A stretch of 64,000 nucleotides of DNA from Limnephilus marmoratus (lineage: Eukaryota; Arthropoda; Insecta; Trichoptera; Limnephilidae), in NCBI GenBank assembly GCA_917880885.1, contig OU862927.1:20105450-20169449 (forward strand), written 5' to 3'. The translations under genes were made by a program, and so were the position numbers. The notes below the pieces were generated by a model that saw only the letters and a list, made by a program, of their open reading frames with translations, did not search any database and was not told where the DNA came from. Every line of letters begins with the position of its first letter. The first letter of the stretch is position 1. Positions 33,290 to 44,910 of the stretch are shown piece after piece.

Positions 33290-34065
33290 ATGGAGGAATC
33301 CAGTCCAATTTTTATAAATTTTTTTAATGATTAATGACCTTCTAACTTAAATAATTGCATTTTTATTTTTAAAGTTGGTTTTAATAGTTAAAATAGTTGT
33401 CAGTTTTAATTTTTCAACACCCCCCGAAAACCACCCTATGTATGGTGAATCGTTTGAAATCATCACTCCTGAAAATTCTATAGGATCGGGAAATCAGCTG
33501 ATCAACTGCCGCCATTTTGAATTCCGTTGTTCGAAGTATTCTCCCTAGAAATAGCATTACTATTTTTTTGTGCAGTAGTTTTTGAATATTTTCAATAATA
33601 GAGATAAACTAATTAGAGATACCTTTATTTTTGAAACATTATTTAGGCCTAAATAATGTTTCAATAAACACAACTACTAAATCTCTATAAACAGTATGTA
33701 AATATGACTGTATTTTTTAGTGTAAGTGACACCAAATAAACGAATAAATTAAAACGATGGCTTGTGTCATATCATGCATTCCCATACAATGATTTTACGG
33801 TGACGTCACGACACGTCGAACGGTGACGTCACCACTAAAATTTCAATAATGCCACTCGACGGTGTATTTTTACGACACGATTAAAAATGGACTTTTAATA
33901 ATTTTTTTAAAACTCTGCGTTTAATATTATTAAATAAAACTTACATATTCAAAATCAGCGTTTATTGGTCTATATGAACATATTTTTTTAAAGCCATAAT
34001 ATTTTTCACTGGAGTTCCTTATTATAAAATATAAGCCACTAAAGAATTTAATATTTTTCATGATT
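33290..34065 (+). repeat. Dispersed repeat family E (copy 1)
   Basis: It aligns in order with 62580-63260. Shared blocks are TAATGACCTTCTAACTTAAATA, TGTATGGTGAATCGT, CATCACTCCTGAAAA, CTGCCGCCATTTTGAATTCC, AGTATTCTCCCTAGAAATAG and AGCCATAATATTTTTCACTG. Unit about 700-775 bp. No ORF or terminal repeat is visible, so the class is unknown. Confidence 0.75.
33631..33664. repeat. Perfect 34-bp palindrome
   Basis: The sequence centred on AGGCCT reads identically on both strands from TTGAAACATT to AATGTTTCAA. It lies in repeat family E but is absent from the copy near 62900. Confidence 0.9.
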
Positions 34066-34139
34066 TTGGAGATAACTTTGGCAATTATTTGTGAGTTAAT
34101 GATAATAATTATTTAAAAAAATGTCAATGACAAAAATAA

Positions 34140-35030
34140 AGTGTCTTTATTTTCTGCCTGTGACAAGTCTTTGCATTTGTATTTTGTTATGATGTATTTG
34201 TACATATTTATATTTGTGACTGAAGTAAATTACTCAGTTCTATGTCAATATGACACACAAGTGTTATTAGCTTTTCAGAATTACATATCGCATAACTCAC
34301 ATTGTACCATAAATCAAAAAGTTTTAATAATAATCCGTGAACGCTGTCGTTTGTCGACATTTGAAAGAAAATCCACTGACGATAAAAATAAAATCACGAT
34401 AGCATTGTACTTTTGGGTAAATTGACTCAGCATTAGTAACACGCGACCTAGTATAGACAATTTCTCAGTGAAATGACGCCTTCGAAGGTTTATTGTGGGA
34501 AATACTTTTGAAGATAATGCGGTAAGATATACTTAAACGTGATTATAGTGATTATAATCACTATTATGCGGGACTACACGTATTATGGTGTTATAAATTT
34601 AGATAAAAAACATAATATGTATCGTAGCTTAAATATTTCGTGAAGTGTTTTAGTTTTTAAGAGGGTATTTCCAGAGAAAACGAGAAATAGGTCATTTTAA
34701 AATCAGATTCTATTCTCCGTCCAAAATAAGAACAACCTGTGACCGCGCATGTCTCCACCCCTCCCCCCGTCTGCTGCTTGAATGCGCGTTAACCCATTAG
34801 ATTCACGAGTTTAAATAAACTAACTAAATTATTTAATTATTATTTTCCACCCACCTGCAATCAAAAGTTTTAACAATTTATTAATTTAAATAATTATTGT
34901 AATGGTTCTCCAATAAACGCACTGCATTTTATCAATTTTTGAAAATATGCTCAATGAAATCACCGATTTTGTATGATGTTTGCGAAATATCATGTTCTCC
35001 AGATATTTTTTTTTACAAATAATAATGAAT
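34140..35030. other. Unannotated DNA
   Basis: A 94-codon frame at 34141-34425 has no known motif. Otherwise nothing is recognised. Confidence 0.35.
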
Positions 35031-35035
35031 AATAA

Positions 35036-35454
35036 CGACCTCCGTAGTCCAGTGGCTAAGACTCTTGACTCACATTCCGGAGGTCGCGGGTTCGAACCCG
35101 GCATGCGCAAATAAATTTTATTTGATTAATTTGGGTTATTTCACAATTAATTCATTTAAAATAATATATGGTATATTTGCGGCATGTTCCAGAGTGGAAG
35201 ATACTATTAGTATCGCCCTGGTGTAAGACCACCATTCAGAATTGAAACGTTGCTTGAAAATGGCTTTAGCCGTGTTTAGTGACCAGATCTGAATAGCCAG
35301 GTACTTCCCAACCTTCCTCTTCCCCACCTCCTTCCCCTCCCCACTACCTACAGCCTCACAACATACCCCAATTGGGGATGCCATAGTCTCACTGGCTCCA
35401 GACGGGAGCAGTTGAGATTCTTGTGCGGTATTCACTGTAAAAAAAAAAAAAAAA
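35036..35454 (+). mobile_element. tRNA-derived SINE (family A), full length
   Basis: The head has A box TAGTCCAGTGG (exact TRGYNNANNNG) and B box GGTTCGAACCC. The body passes GTGTAAGACCACCATTCAG, GAATAGCCAGGTACTTCCC and CCCCAATTGGGGATG, and the copy ends in a 16-A tail (35439-35454). About 419 bp. It serves as the reference copy for this family in the window. Confidence 0.9.
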
Positions 35455-35921
35455 TTAATCAATAATAATAATTGTGAGTTGAGGTTTGTGTACGGCCTAT
35501 AAAAAAATAAAACTGATTAACACCAACATTCAGTAATTTTATAGTACAGTACGTAACACCATTGTTTTATAAATATGCATTGTTCATATTAAAAAAAAAA
35601 TTAGCTTCCTTGTGAGAGCCCTGAAGGAGTAGCCATAAGTTACTTATACCGGGGTGGGTATGCGGTTGGAAACCTCCAGTGTTCATATTGTTGCAATTCG
35701 AATATAAGGACATAATTATTAATGTCATACTTTCCTATTTTGTTATTTGCAATTAGTGACAGTGATATCTAATGAATTAGGACTTGGCTGAAACATTGAT
35801 GTTTGAATAATCGACCACCATAACACGGGCATGTGCCGTAAAATGTAAGCATTGTCGTAAAATCCGCAAAGTGTGTTACCATAAAAAGCAATGAATAAAG
35901 AAAAATTAGTAATAATAAATA
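35455..35921. other. Unannotated DNA
   Basis: Nothing is recognised before the Helitron-like terminus. Confidence 0.35.
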
Positions 35922-36039
35922 CTAGCTGGGCCCGTTGCAAAAGCAACTAACGGGTTAAAACACTATGCGATTTGCGTGTGAACGTGGATGAAGCGAGGAG
36001 TGTGCGTTAAATCAAATATCAATCGGTTAAATATCAAAT

Positions 36040-37520
36040 ATTATAATGTAGTTTCCCGGGACTTGGGATGAAACCATTACAGTTTAATTGACCCCGAGGT
36101 TAAAGTAGCCTTGTAACTCATGCCGGGTACCCGTTGTATATAATGTTTCAAAGTGCAGGTGCTTGCATTATAATGTAATTTCCCGGGACTTGGGATGGAA
36201 CCATTATAGTTAAGTTGACCCCGAGGTTACAGTGACCTTGCAACGCATGCCGGGTATAATGTTATATAATGTTATATAGTGCAGGTGCTTGCATTATAAT
36301 GTAGTTTTACAGGATTTGTGATGGAAAGAATACAGTTTAGTTGACCCGAGGTTAAAGAGACCTTGCAACGCATGCCGGGTACCCGTTGTATATAATGTTA
36401 TATATTGCAGGTGCTTGCATTATAATGTACTTTTCCAGGATTTGGGATGGAACCAATACACTTTAGTTGACCCGAGGTTAAAGTCGCCTTGCAACGCATG
36501 CCGGGTACCCGTTGTATATCATGTTATATAGTGCATGTGCTTGCATTATAATGTAGTTTTCCAGGATTTGGGATGGAACCAATACAGTTTAGTTGACCCG
36601 AGGTTAAAGTCGCCTTGCAACGCATGCCGGGTACTCGTTGTTTATAATGTTATATAGTGCAGGTGCTTGCAATATAATGTAGTTTTCCAGGATTTGGGAT
36701 GGAACCAATACAGTTTAGTTGACTCGAGGTTAAAGTCGCCTTGCAACGCATGCCGGGTACCCGTTATATATAATGTTATATAGTGCATGTGCTTGCATTA
36801 TAATGTAGTTTCCCGGGACTTGGGATGGAATCATAACAGTTTAGTTGACCCCGAGGTTACAGTGAGTTTGCAACGCATGCCGGGTACCCGTTGTATATAA
36901 TGTTGTATAGTGCATGTGCTTGTATTATAATGTAGTTTTCCAGGATTTGGAATGGAACCAATACAGTTTAGTTGACCCGAGGTTAAAGTCGCCTTACAAC
37001 GCATGTCGGGTACTCGTTGTTTATAATGTTATATAGTGCAGGCACTTGCATTATAATGTAGTTTCCCGGGACTTGGAATGGAACCATAACAGTTTAGTTG
37101 ACCCCGAGGTTACAGTGAGTTTGCAACGCATGCCAAGTACCCATTGTATGTAATGTTATATAGTGCAGTGCTTGCATTACAATGTAGTTTCCCGGGATCT
37201 GGGATGAAACCATTACAGTTTAGTTGACCCCGAAGTTAAAATGGTCTTGCAACGCATGCCTGGTACCCGTTGTATATAATGTTACAAAGTGCAGGTGCTT
37301 GCATTATTATGTAATTTCCAGGGACTTGGGATAGAACCATTACAGTTTAATTGACCTGAGGTTAAAATGGCCTTGCGACGCATGCCGGATACCCGTTTTG
37401 TATAATGTTATATAGTGCAGGCGCTTGCACAGGCATTGAGTTGGGATGGAACCATTACAGTTAAGTTGACCCCGAGATTACGGTGGCCTTGCAACGCATG
37501 CCGGTACCCGCTGTATATAA
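36040..37520. repeat. Tandem array of about 125-bp units (twelve copies)
   Basis: Consensus blocks are TGCAGGTGCTTGCATTATAA, TGTAGTTTCCCGGGACTTGG, GATGGAACCATTACAGTTTA, GTTGACCCCGAGGTTAAAGT and GCAACGCATGCCGGGTACCC. Two subtypes alternate in part of the array: CCCGGGACTTGGG and CCAGGATTTGGG. Confidence 0.9.
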
Positions 37521-37574
37521 TTTATTAATTTACGGACCAATAGTCCATTAAAAATATAAAAAAACTAACTAACT

Positions 37575-37750
37575 AATATCTCCATCTCCCTCTTATCCTT
37601 TCCCTCCTCATCCCCTTCCCTATCCCCATCCCCATCCCCGTCCCCGTCCCCGCCCCTGTCCCCGTCCCCGTCCCCATTCCCGTCCCCTTCTCGGTCCCCG
37701 TCCCAGTCCCGGTCCCTGTCCCCGTCCCTGTCCCCATCCCCATCGGCATC
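37575..37750. repeat. CCCCGT/CCCCAT low-complexity repeat
   Basis: Pyrimidine-rich hexamers (CCCCGT, CCCCAT, CCCTGT) run for about 175 bp. The minus-strand frames over them (DGDGD and GTGTG repeats) are products of the repeat, not genes. Confidence 0.9.
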
Positions 37751-39077
37751 CCTATCCTTATCACTCTTCAAGTCAAGCGTGCGTAAAGGCCCGACCGTTC
37801 GCCTCACCCGATCACCATCGATTCGCATCGATTACCGTTCGCATAAAATGTATAATATTTATATTCTCTTTCGTAACGCATTCACCAGCTTACCCCCCAT
37901 GTCGAGGGTGCGTAAAGAAGTTTTATCGCAATCGGATGAACGGTTTAGCAATGCATAATTTCATGATGCCAGAGCTCACTTTTTTATACAGAAAGAATCG
38001 AGGGGATGCGCACATCAAATTCCCAAAGTTTCATCACAATCGGCTGCACTGTTTAGCAATGCAAAATTTTATGATGCCAGAGGTCACTCTTGTAGTTGTA
38101 TTGTATTTCATTTTGCACGGCTAAGTACTAAGTAGGTACTTTGTTGTAATATTTCACCATAACGACGCCATTATGTTGTTGAGTATAAAATAATTTTATA
38201 AATTTTCTTTTCAGCACAAATAAATTTATTCAATATCATGTTTTGATTTTTAAAGGAAAAAAGTCCCTGCAAGTAAGTACCTACCTAGAACACGCTTAAA
38301 ATATATATTTTTTTATTTAATAATGTCCAATAGAACAATGCTTCATTCATAATCAACACACCAATAAATAAAATAAAATAATAAGGCCGGGTTGTTTAAG
38401 AAAAAAATGTCAATTCTTCAAATTTTTCTAGTAAATTTTTAGTTCTAGATAGTTCCGTTCGAGTTCTGTAATTATTTCAGTTTTGTAATGTAACTGGCCT
38501 TTAATGATAAAATAACAGAACTTGAGTAGAACCAATACAGAACGTGAAAATTAACTTTAAAAAAAGTTTAATTATTCAGTATCATCGAAACAACCTTACC
38601 TTAGTATTGCATTAAAACCTAATTAATTGTTTATCTACGTATTCGGGTAGGTACCTGCGCATTTCTTTCAATTCCTGCAATCTTTGCTTTTTTCATCATA
38701 TTTGCAATACTACCGAAATAAGTAGGTACCTACCCCGAATGAATAACGTGTTAGAACTGGCTAGCAAAATTTTAACTTCCGATGGAATCTGTAAGCACGT
38801 GTTTTGATGATTTTTTTCGGAAAATGTCGAGTTTTGTCAGTATCTCCTGAACTTTTTTATATGGGATGGGCATGTATAATTGGTATTAAAAGTTGAGGAA
38901 TTCTCTACTGTATTAGATTTTTGAAAAACATCCGAGCCGGGATCGGTTTTGGGGCCACAATGCCGCGTACCGTAAAACCACTACCGAAAACTGTGAAAAG
39001 TCTGTTTTGTTAGGCTAAAAATTTGACGTCTAAGATCCCTGACCTGACTCAAGATTCCTAGCATTTTCATTTGCATT

Positions 39078-39462
39078 GAAACTGATGGCCAAAATGACAT
39101 CTTTTTTTTGGAAACGCGAACCTGTCGGCGGGAAATGTAACCTGGCCGAATTGAGTATAATTTTACTATTGGTTCTAGTTTTCGCCGTTGATTCGCGTCA
39201 GTTTTTCTGTGAATAAAGCGCTAATTTTGTCGAAAAAAATTGACCTCGCAAAATCAAAGTACTGAGGGTGAAACTGATGGCCAAAATGACATCTTTTTTT
39301 TTGGAAACGCGAACCTGTCGGCGGAAAATGTAACCTGGCCGAATTGAGTATAATTTTACTATTGGTTCTAGTTTTCGCCGCTGATTCGCGTCAGTTTTTC
39401 TGTGAATAAAGCGCTAATTTTGTCGAAAAAAATTGACCTCACAAAATCAAAGTACTGAGGGT
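39078..39462. repeat. 192-bp direct duplication
   Basis: GAAACTGATGGCCAAAATG starts units at 39078 and 39270. The two units differ at only a few positions, for example GGCGGGAAA against GGCGGAAAA. The later Helitron copies carry a single unit. Confidence 0.9.
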
Positions 39463-39829
39463 GGCTGAATGTGACTTTGAGCGAAAGTGAACCTTAAGGT
39501 GGGAGAAACGCGAGGGGCAGAGTGGTCGGTTTTCGCGTAAAGTCGAAGAGTGAGCGGTCGATAAACTGTGTATTAATATATACTAGGTTTTGCCCGTTGC
39601 AGAAGCAACTAACAGGTTAAAGCACTATGCGATTTGATGAGTGAACGTGGATGAAGCGAGGAGTGTGTGTTCAATAAATATTTGAAGAAAAAAACGATGT
39701 TTGAATGTAGACGAAGCGAGGTATGTGTGCCACATAGAGGGCACAGGCAGTAGACTGCTCAATTTGGTACACCTACTATAGGGCCACTTCGGTCAACTGG
39801 TTCAGTATAGGCCTAAAAGTTATTTTTTT

Positions 39830-40260
39830 AATAATTTTTTTTTTGGAATTTTTATAATATTGAAATTTTATGGATCTTAAATTTTTTTCAGATTTAAAAA
39901 TTTTTTGGATCTTTAAATTTTTATCGATTTTGAAATTTTTTGGATTTTAAAATTTTTTCGATTTTAAAATTTTTTGGATTTTGAAATTTTTTGGATTTTA
40001 AAATTTTTTTCGTTTTTTAAATTTTTTTGGATTTTTAATTTTTTGGATTTTTAAATTTTTTATTCGATTTTGAAATTTTTTGGATTTTGAAATTTTTTGG
40101 ATTTTAAAATTTTTTTCGATTTTGAAATTTTTGGATTTTGAAATTTTTTTCGATTTTGAAATTTTTTGGATTTAAAATTTTTTCGATTTTAAAATTTTTT
40201 AGATTATTTTTTGGATTTTGAAATTTTTTGGATTTTGAAATTAAAATTATTTTGAAATTG
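39830..40260. repeat. AT-rich low-complexity repeat
   Basis: Short units such as GATTTTGAAATTTTTTG and GATTTTAAAATTTTTTC repeat with variation for about 430 bp. The minus-strand frame (FKIEKNFKIQ repeats) is an artefact of this composition. Confidence 0.9.
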
Positions 40261-40287
40261 GTTATCAAAATAACGTAATATAATTTA

Positions 40288-40667
40288 GGGCCCTCTAGGT
40301 CGAGAGGTAAGACTCTCGACTCGCAATCCGAAGATTGCGGGTTCGAACTCGATGTGTGCAAATAATTTTTGATCGATTAGTTTGTGTTAATTAACTTATA
40401 AAGTATAAGTTCTGGTGTAAAACCACCATTCAGAATCGAAACTTTGTTCGAAATGTACCATTATTATTAATTATTTTGAATCCATTAATGTGAAATTATG
40501 TACACGCAACCTGCCAAATTGACTGTCCTAAAACGGGAAACCTTCCTAGTTGGACTGTCAAAGCTTCCTTTTATATTGTTATATCTTGTATGTAATAATA
40601 ATAAATAATAAATAAATAAATAAATAAATGGCTTTGGCCTTGTTTACTTACCGGATCTGAGGTTCAA
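40288..40667 (+). mobile_element. SINE family A copy interrupted by an (ATAA)n-tailed insert
   Basis: Head GGTCGAGAGGTAAGACTCTC and B-box-like GGTTCGAACTC, then the GTGTAAAACCACCATTCAG block, break at about 40450. Family sequence resumes with GGCTTTGGCCTTGTTTAC at 40629. The insert ends in (AATA)n, the form of a LINE 3' tail. A family B head fragment (GAGGCGGGAATGGGAACCGC) follows at 40673-40715. Confidence 0.6.
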
Positions 40668-40857
40668 TTTGCGAGGCGGGAATGGGAACCGCCGCCCCAG
40701 GAACCTTTATTGGATATAGTTAAAACACATGCGATTTGACGTGTGAACGTGGATGAAGCGAGGAGGAGTGTGTGTTAAATTAAATATATGAAGAAAAAAC
40801 GATGTTTGAATGCGGATGAAGCGAGGAGTGAGCGCCTACAAAGGGAACAGGTAGTCG

Positions 40858-41345
40858 ACGAACGGTTTAGCAATGCATAATTTCATGATGCCAGAGCTCA
40901 TTATTTTATATAGAATGAATCGACAGGATGCGCACATCAAATCCCAAAAGTTTCATCGCAATCGGATGAAAGGTTTAGCAATGCATAATTTCTTGATGCC
41001 AGAGCTCACTATGTATACAAAAACCATTGCGGGCACGCATACATCAAATCCCCAAAGTTTCACCGAAATCGGATGAACGGTTTAGCAATGCGTAATTTCA
41101 TTATGCCAGAGCTCACTATTGCATACAAAAACCATTGCGGGCATGCACACATCAAATCCCCAATGTTTCATCGAAATCGGATGAACGGTTAGCAATGCGT
41201 AATTTCATTATGCCAGAGCTCACTATTGCATTCAAAAACCATTGCGGGCATGCACACATCAAATCCCCAAAGTTTCATCGCAATCGGATGAACGGTTTAG
41301 CAATGCATAATTTCATGACGCCAGAGCTCACTATTTTATATTAAA
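40858..41345. repeat. Tandem array of about 107-bp units (five copies)
   Basis: Each unit contains GGTTTAGCAATGCATAATTT, ATGCCAGAGCTCACTATT, GCACACATCAAATCCCC and AAAGTTTCATCGCAATCGG. Single or paired units lie at the same place in the other Helitron-like copies (37936, 51585, 53735, 56620, 59610), so the array expanded in copy 2. Confidence 0.85.
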
Positions 41346-41373
41346 AAAAAGAATCGAGGGAATGCACACATCA

Positions 41374-41628
41374 TAGTGGAAGATACTCTCAGTATCGCCC
41401 TGGTGTAAGACCACCATTCAGAATTGAAACGTTACTTGAAATGGCTTCTGCCGTGTTTGGTGATCAGATCTGAATAGCCAGGTACTTCCCCACCTTCCTC
41501 TTTCCTATATCCTTCCCCTCCCCACTGCCTTCAGCCTCACAACATACCCCAATTGGGGACTCCATAGTCCCACTGAATCCAGACGGGAGCAGTTGGGACT
41601 CTTGTGCGGTATTCATGTAAAAAAAAAA
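41374..41628 (+). mobile_element. SINE family A, 5'-truncated
   Basis: Begins at AGTGGAAGATACTCTC, lacks the tRNA head, and carries the body through CCCCAATTGGGGACTCC to an A tail at 41619-41628. It interrupts the 107-bp repeat sequence. Confidence 0.8.
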
Positions 41629-42204
41629 TCAAATCCCCAAAGTCATAGAAGCCAGAGCCAGAGCTCACCATTTTATACAGAAAGAATCGAAGGAATGCGC
41701 ACATAGTGTCCCCAAAGTTTCCTCGCAATCGGATGAACAGTTTAGCAATGCATAATTTTGTGATGTCAAAGCTCATTATTTTATATAGAAACCAATTAAT
41801 TGTTCCCGGGGCGGCGGTACCAATACCATATTGAATGATTATCATAAAAATGCAATATACAAAAAAAGCGCTAGGTATATAAATTTAACATTTTTGAAAA
41901 AAATTATATGCTACTAATGTTTAGAGTTACCTGCACGTACGTAAAAAAAAATATATATATATATATATTTAGGCTGGGTTGTTCAAAACAATATTTAAAA
42001 ATCTCCAATTTTTCAAGTTAATTTAAACGTTCTGTGAAAGTTCTGTTCAAATTCTATTCAAGTTCCGTAATTATTTCTGTTTTGAAATAAAAAGTATAAA
42101 TAAATAATAATAAATATAATAAGTTTTGATGTTTTGAATAAATAAAACTCGCAAATTACGTCAAAATAAACTTAACTAATATAAAAATAACAAAATCTTT
42201 TTGC

Positions 42205-42945
42205 ATGCAAACTACTCTGATTGAAGGGGTGGGTAGGAATCTGGGGGTCCAGAAGTGATGGATGTATAAATCCATATCTTAAACTGCGGTGCAAGGCGAT
42301 GGTCGAGAGAGAGCGGTTGGAGAGGTTAAGGGATAACTTGACTCCCAATCCGAAGATCGTGGGATCTAATCCCGGTGTGGCCAAATAAATGTTACTTGAT
42401 TAATTTGCATTATTTTACAATTAATTCATTTAATAATAATAATATACAGTATATTTGCTGCACGCTCCAGAGTGGAAGATACTTTCAATATCGCCCTGCA
42501 GTAAGATCATCATTTAGAATTGGGGCGTTGTTTGAAATGTCTTTAGCCGTGTTGGGCAACCAGATCTGAATAGCCAGGTACTTCCCCACCTTCCTCTTTC
42601 TTATCTTTTTCCCCTCTCCATTACCTTCAGTCTCACAACATACCCCAATCGGGGATGCCAGTTTCACTGGCTCCAGACAGAAGTAGCCGAGACTCTTGTG
42701 AGGTATTCACATAAACAAAGGTTAGATCATCCTCAACCAATCTCTCTTGATTCGGCCCATCATGCAGTAAGTGGACAAACGCATTGGCCACTAAGATCTA
42801 TGCAAACCTTATCCCATGGACCCGGCCACATCTGCTAAGTCACTTAAGGCGACCTATGGCAGGGGTGATGGTTATCCCATAAATGGTTCCTGAGGCGGCG
42901 GTTCCCATATTCGCCTCCCAAATTGTTTCCTGTCAGTAACAGTCG
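42205..42945 (-). mobile_element. SINE-like family B copy interrupted by a family A SINE
   Basis: The left part (42205-42335: GGGTGGGTAGGAATCTGGGG, GGTGCAAGGCGATGGTCGAG) and right part (42720-42945: CTCAACCAATCTCTCTTG, GACCTATGGCAGGGG, GAGGCGGCGGTTCCCATA) are two halves of one minus-strand family B element. The intervening family A element is on the plus strand. Confidence 0.7.
42334..42715 (+). mobile_element. SINE family A nested in family B
   Basis: Starts within the tRNA head (GACTCCCAATCCGAAGATCG, diverged B box GGATCTAATCC), continues through the common body and ends ATTCACATAAACAAAGG. The flanks AGGTTAAGGGAT and AGGTTAGAT look like a target duplication. Confidence 0.75.
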
Positions 42946-42993
42946 TCAGGCGTAGTAATAATTACTAATTACACAGCAGAACTTGTTTACAAA

Positions 42994-43510
42994 CTAATCT
43001 GTTTTAAAATTTAAGCTACAAATTAAAACATTAAAATCGTTGTAGGACATGTGGAAAATATCCGCATTTCCTGCGAGGCAGTTAATTATCTTAGAGATTC
43101 TTCCCAGAGGTATCGCCATTGGTATGTTAGTTTTGTACCTGGGAAAAATTAAAAGCTTGTTTTGGCAGCCTTGTGTGAAATTATCTGGTACCGATATAAA
43201 ACCATTAAGAAACTTATAAGCTATCAGTAATGCAACATCTCTTCTGGAACTAAGGTTGCAGATACCCAGCATTTCCGTTGAAAACAGCCATGGGTAAAAA
43301 CTTAACTCTTTCATATAGATATCGTAAAAATTTCTTTTGTATTTTCTCGGCCAGTAGTACATAGATGATGTCCTCTGACTCCCATACCTGAGATCCATTC
43401 TTGAGAATGCTACACACCAAGCTAACATAAAGCAGCCTTATAACTGTAAGATTGGTCGAATGCTTTAAATTATGTGTGACAAAATCCAACGTCTTTGTGG
43501 CTGATTTACA
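42994..43510 (-). pseudogene. LINE C-terminal region with a frameshift
   Basis: One minus-strand frame (from 43489) reads TNLTVIRLLYVSLVCSILKN, then GSQVWES and LAEKIQKKFLRYLYE. A second (from about 43330 down to 42994) continues with LGICNLSSRRDVALLIAYKF, LNGFISVPDN and FPRYKTNIPM. Joined in family order these are the LYxSLVRSILEYGSQVW, IQKKFLRYL and LxxRRxxxxLxFxYKxLNG blocks after the palm of Jockey/CR1-type reverse transcriptases. The change of frame near 43250-43330 shows the copy is decayed. The upstream palm and endonuclease are absent. Confidence 0.75.
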
Positions 43511-43774
43511 AAACTTTTCAATAGGAGCATAAAATGTTAAGCAAGCGTCTTACACAAGTCTTAGGTCTTTGTAAGTCACTGTGTTTCAATTTATAATTAA
43601 CACAAAATTACACAATATTTAACTCCATAATAAGTGACCTCGTAGGGATGTGCATAGAGAATGTATCGCCGAATAACAAAAGAATAAAATATATTTTCAT
43701 ATGCATAGTGAAATCAAAAAACAAACTAATAAACTACTCTCTTTTCTTTCTCTAAAACACACTCTACTCAGCAT

Positions 43775-43852
43775 CCCCAAAGATGATAGACCCTAAGGAA
43801 AATAATTTTCCTCAAAACCTTCTGTGTGGAGCTAATGTAAAAGAAAAGATGA
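43775..43852 (+). mobile_element. SINE-like family B, 3' fragment
   Basis: CAGCATCCCCAAAGATGATA, CTAAGGAAAATAATTTTCC and GTGTGGAGCTAATGTAAAAG form the 3' end of family B with a short A-rich tail. Confidence 0.65.
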
Positions 43853-44910
43853 TTTCTTTCTGTAGAGTGGAATGAACATAAAGATATTGGAATATAGAGA
43901 TATGCTATGATGGCCACCCAACTGTCAGCAGACTATGCTCTAATAGTCTTAATTTGAATTTTAGTTGATATTTCTACGGTGTGTAGTAGTATTGGTTAAC
44001 AATATAGTTTGAACACGTAAATTAATTGATTTTTTTAAAGGTGTGCTGTAATATTAGTTAACAATATCAGTGACACCAGGGAGCACATTCCCACCCCTTA
44101 AAAACTGCCGATAGCACATATCTTATATTTAAATAACTTTGATTGTACAACGTGTACTGCATTCACATTCTTGCTTGTTTGATGGAATAAAAAACGTTTT
44201 AAATTCATAAAAGCTTTTATTTCTTAATATGCTGGGTTAATAATGTATCTTTTATTGTCAGAAAAACCCAGTAAAAAAACTGACCACATTCTGTTAATTA
44301 TGACATTTTTTATTTATTTGACATTTCATATATATAAAAGTTAAAAAAAGTGTATACAATTCCACCCAATAAACTTACACAATGTAAAATGCTGTTTAGA
44401 AATAATACACAAAATATGGTATTACAGTGAAACCCTTTTTAGAAAAGTTTTCCAAGGGACTGAAAAAAAACAAACTTCAAGCAGGAAAACCTTATATGTG
44501 GGAAAAATTTGAAAAATAACTGATAACCTATTTATTTTATTTTTTTCATCAATTTTAATTCAATTCAATATATTTATTTTAAAAACATTACAAAATTAAA
44601 TTTTAAAATCTCTAAAGAAAAAAAAAATTAATATTAGATAAGCAGATTTAAAAAAATGACTGCAGCAACAAAGCGATTTTATTTAACAACAAAACTGCTC
44701 TCCGGATTTGTATGACCATTAGCAAGTTAGTTCTGCAAGCCGAGAGTCTATGCTGTCGGTGACGGAGATTTATCGGGAACATAGAAACTAATGCAACATG
44801 ATGGTGGAGTTTTCAAACCATACACGAATCAGTCTGAAGAAATGTGTTACAATGAGCATGTCCCTTCTGACCCTTAGATGGTTCATCTGAGCATATCCAA
44901 GAGAAAGCTA
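43853..44910. other. Unannotated DNA with a possible pogo/Tigger-like end
   Basis: TACAGTGAAACCC at 44424-44436 resembles the CAGTGAAACC start, after TA, of pogo/Tigger-type elements. No matching opposite end was found. Confidence 0.3.

Larger units (their letters stand above)
35922..39577 (-). mobile_element. Helitron-like (Helentron/HINE-type) element, copy 1
   Basis: On the minus strand the 3' end is CTAG at 35922-35925, preceded by a hairpin CCCG-TTGC-AAAA-GCAA-CTAA-CGGG (35931-35954). This is the CTRR-plus-hairpin structure of Helitron 3' ends. Inside is an array of twelve roughly 125-bp repeats (36040-37520), then a body with GGTTTAGCAATGCATAATTTC units, TAGGTACCTAC palindromes and a 192-bp duplication. 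The 5' boundary abuts copy 2 at about 39578. There is no Rep/helicase gene, so it is nonautonomous. A central tandem array plus a 3' hairpin is the known architecture of HINE-type elements. The class call is structural inference. Confidence 0.65.
39583..42130 (-). mobile_element. Helitron-like element, copy 2 (degenerate, 5'-truncated)
   Basis: The CTAG terminus at 39583-39586 and hairpin CCCGTTGC/GCAACTAACAGG follow directly after copy 1. The TGGATGAAGCGAGGAGTGTG block is present. Instead of the 125-bp array it has a low-complexity stretch, SINE insertions and a roughly 107-bp repeat array. The GGCTGGGTTGTT and TTCCGTAATTATTTC blocks of the family body are at 41970-42080. The usual 5' end is not reached. 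Confidence 0.55.

Noticed and set aside
36040..37520. Regular repeats resembling a CRISPR array
   Set aside because: The whole 125-bp unit is repeated with no unique spacers, in a eukaryotic transposon.
37565..37828. Frames rich in DGDGDRD or GTGTG
   Set aside because: Products of the CCCCGT/CCCCAT low-complexity repeat.
40104..40361. Frame with FKIEKNFKIQ repeats
   Set aside because: Produced by the AT-rich simple repeat and the following SINE head.
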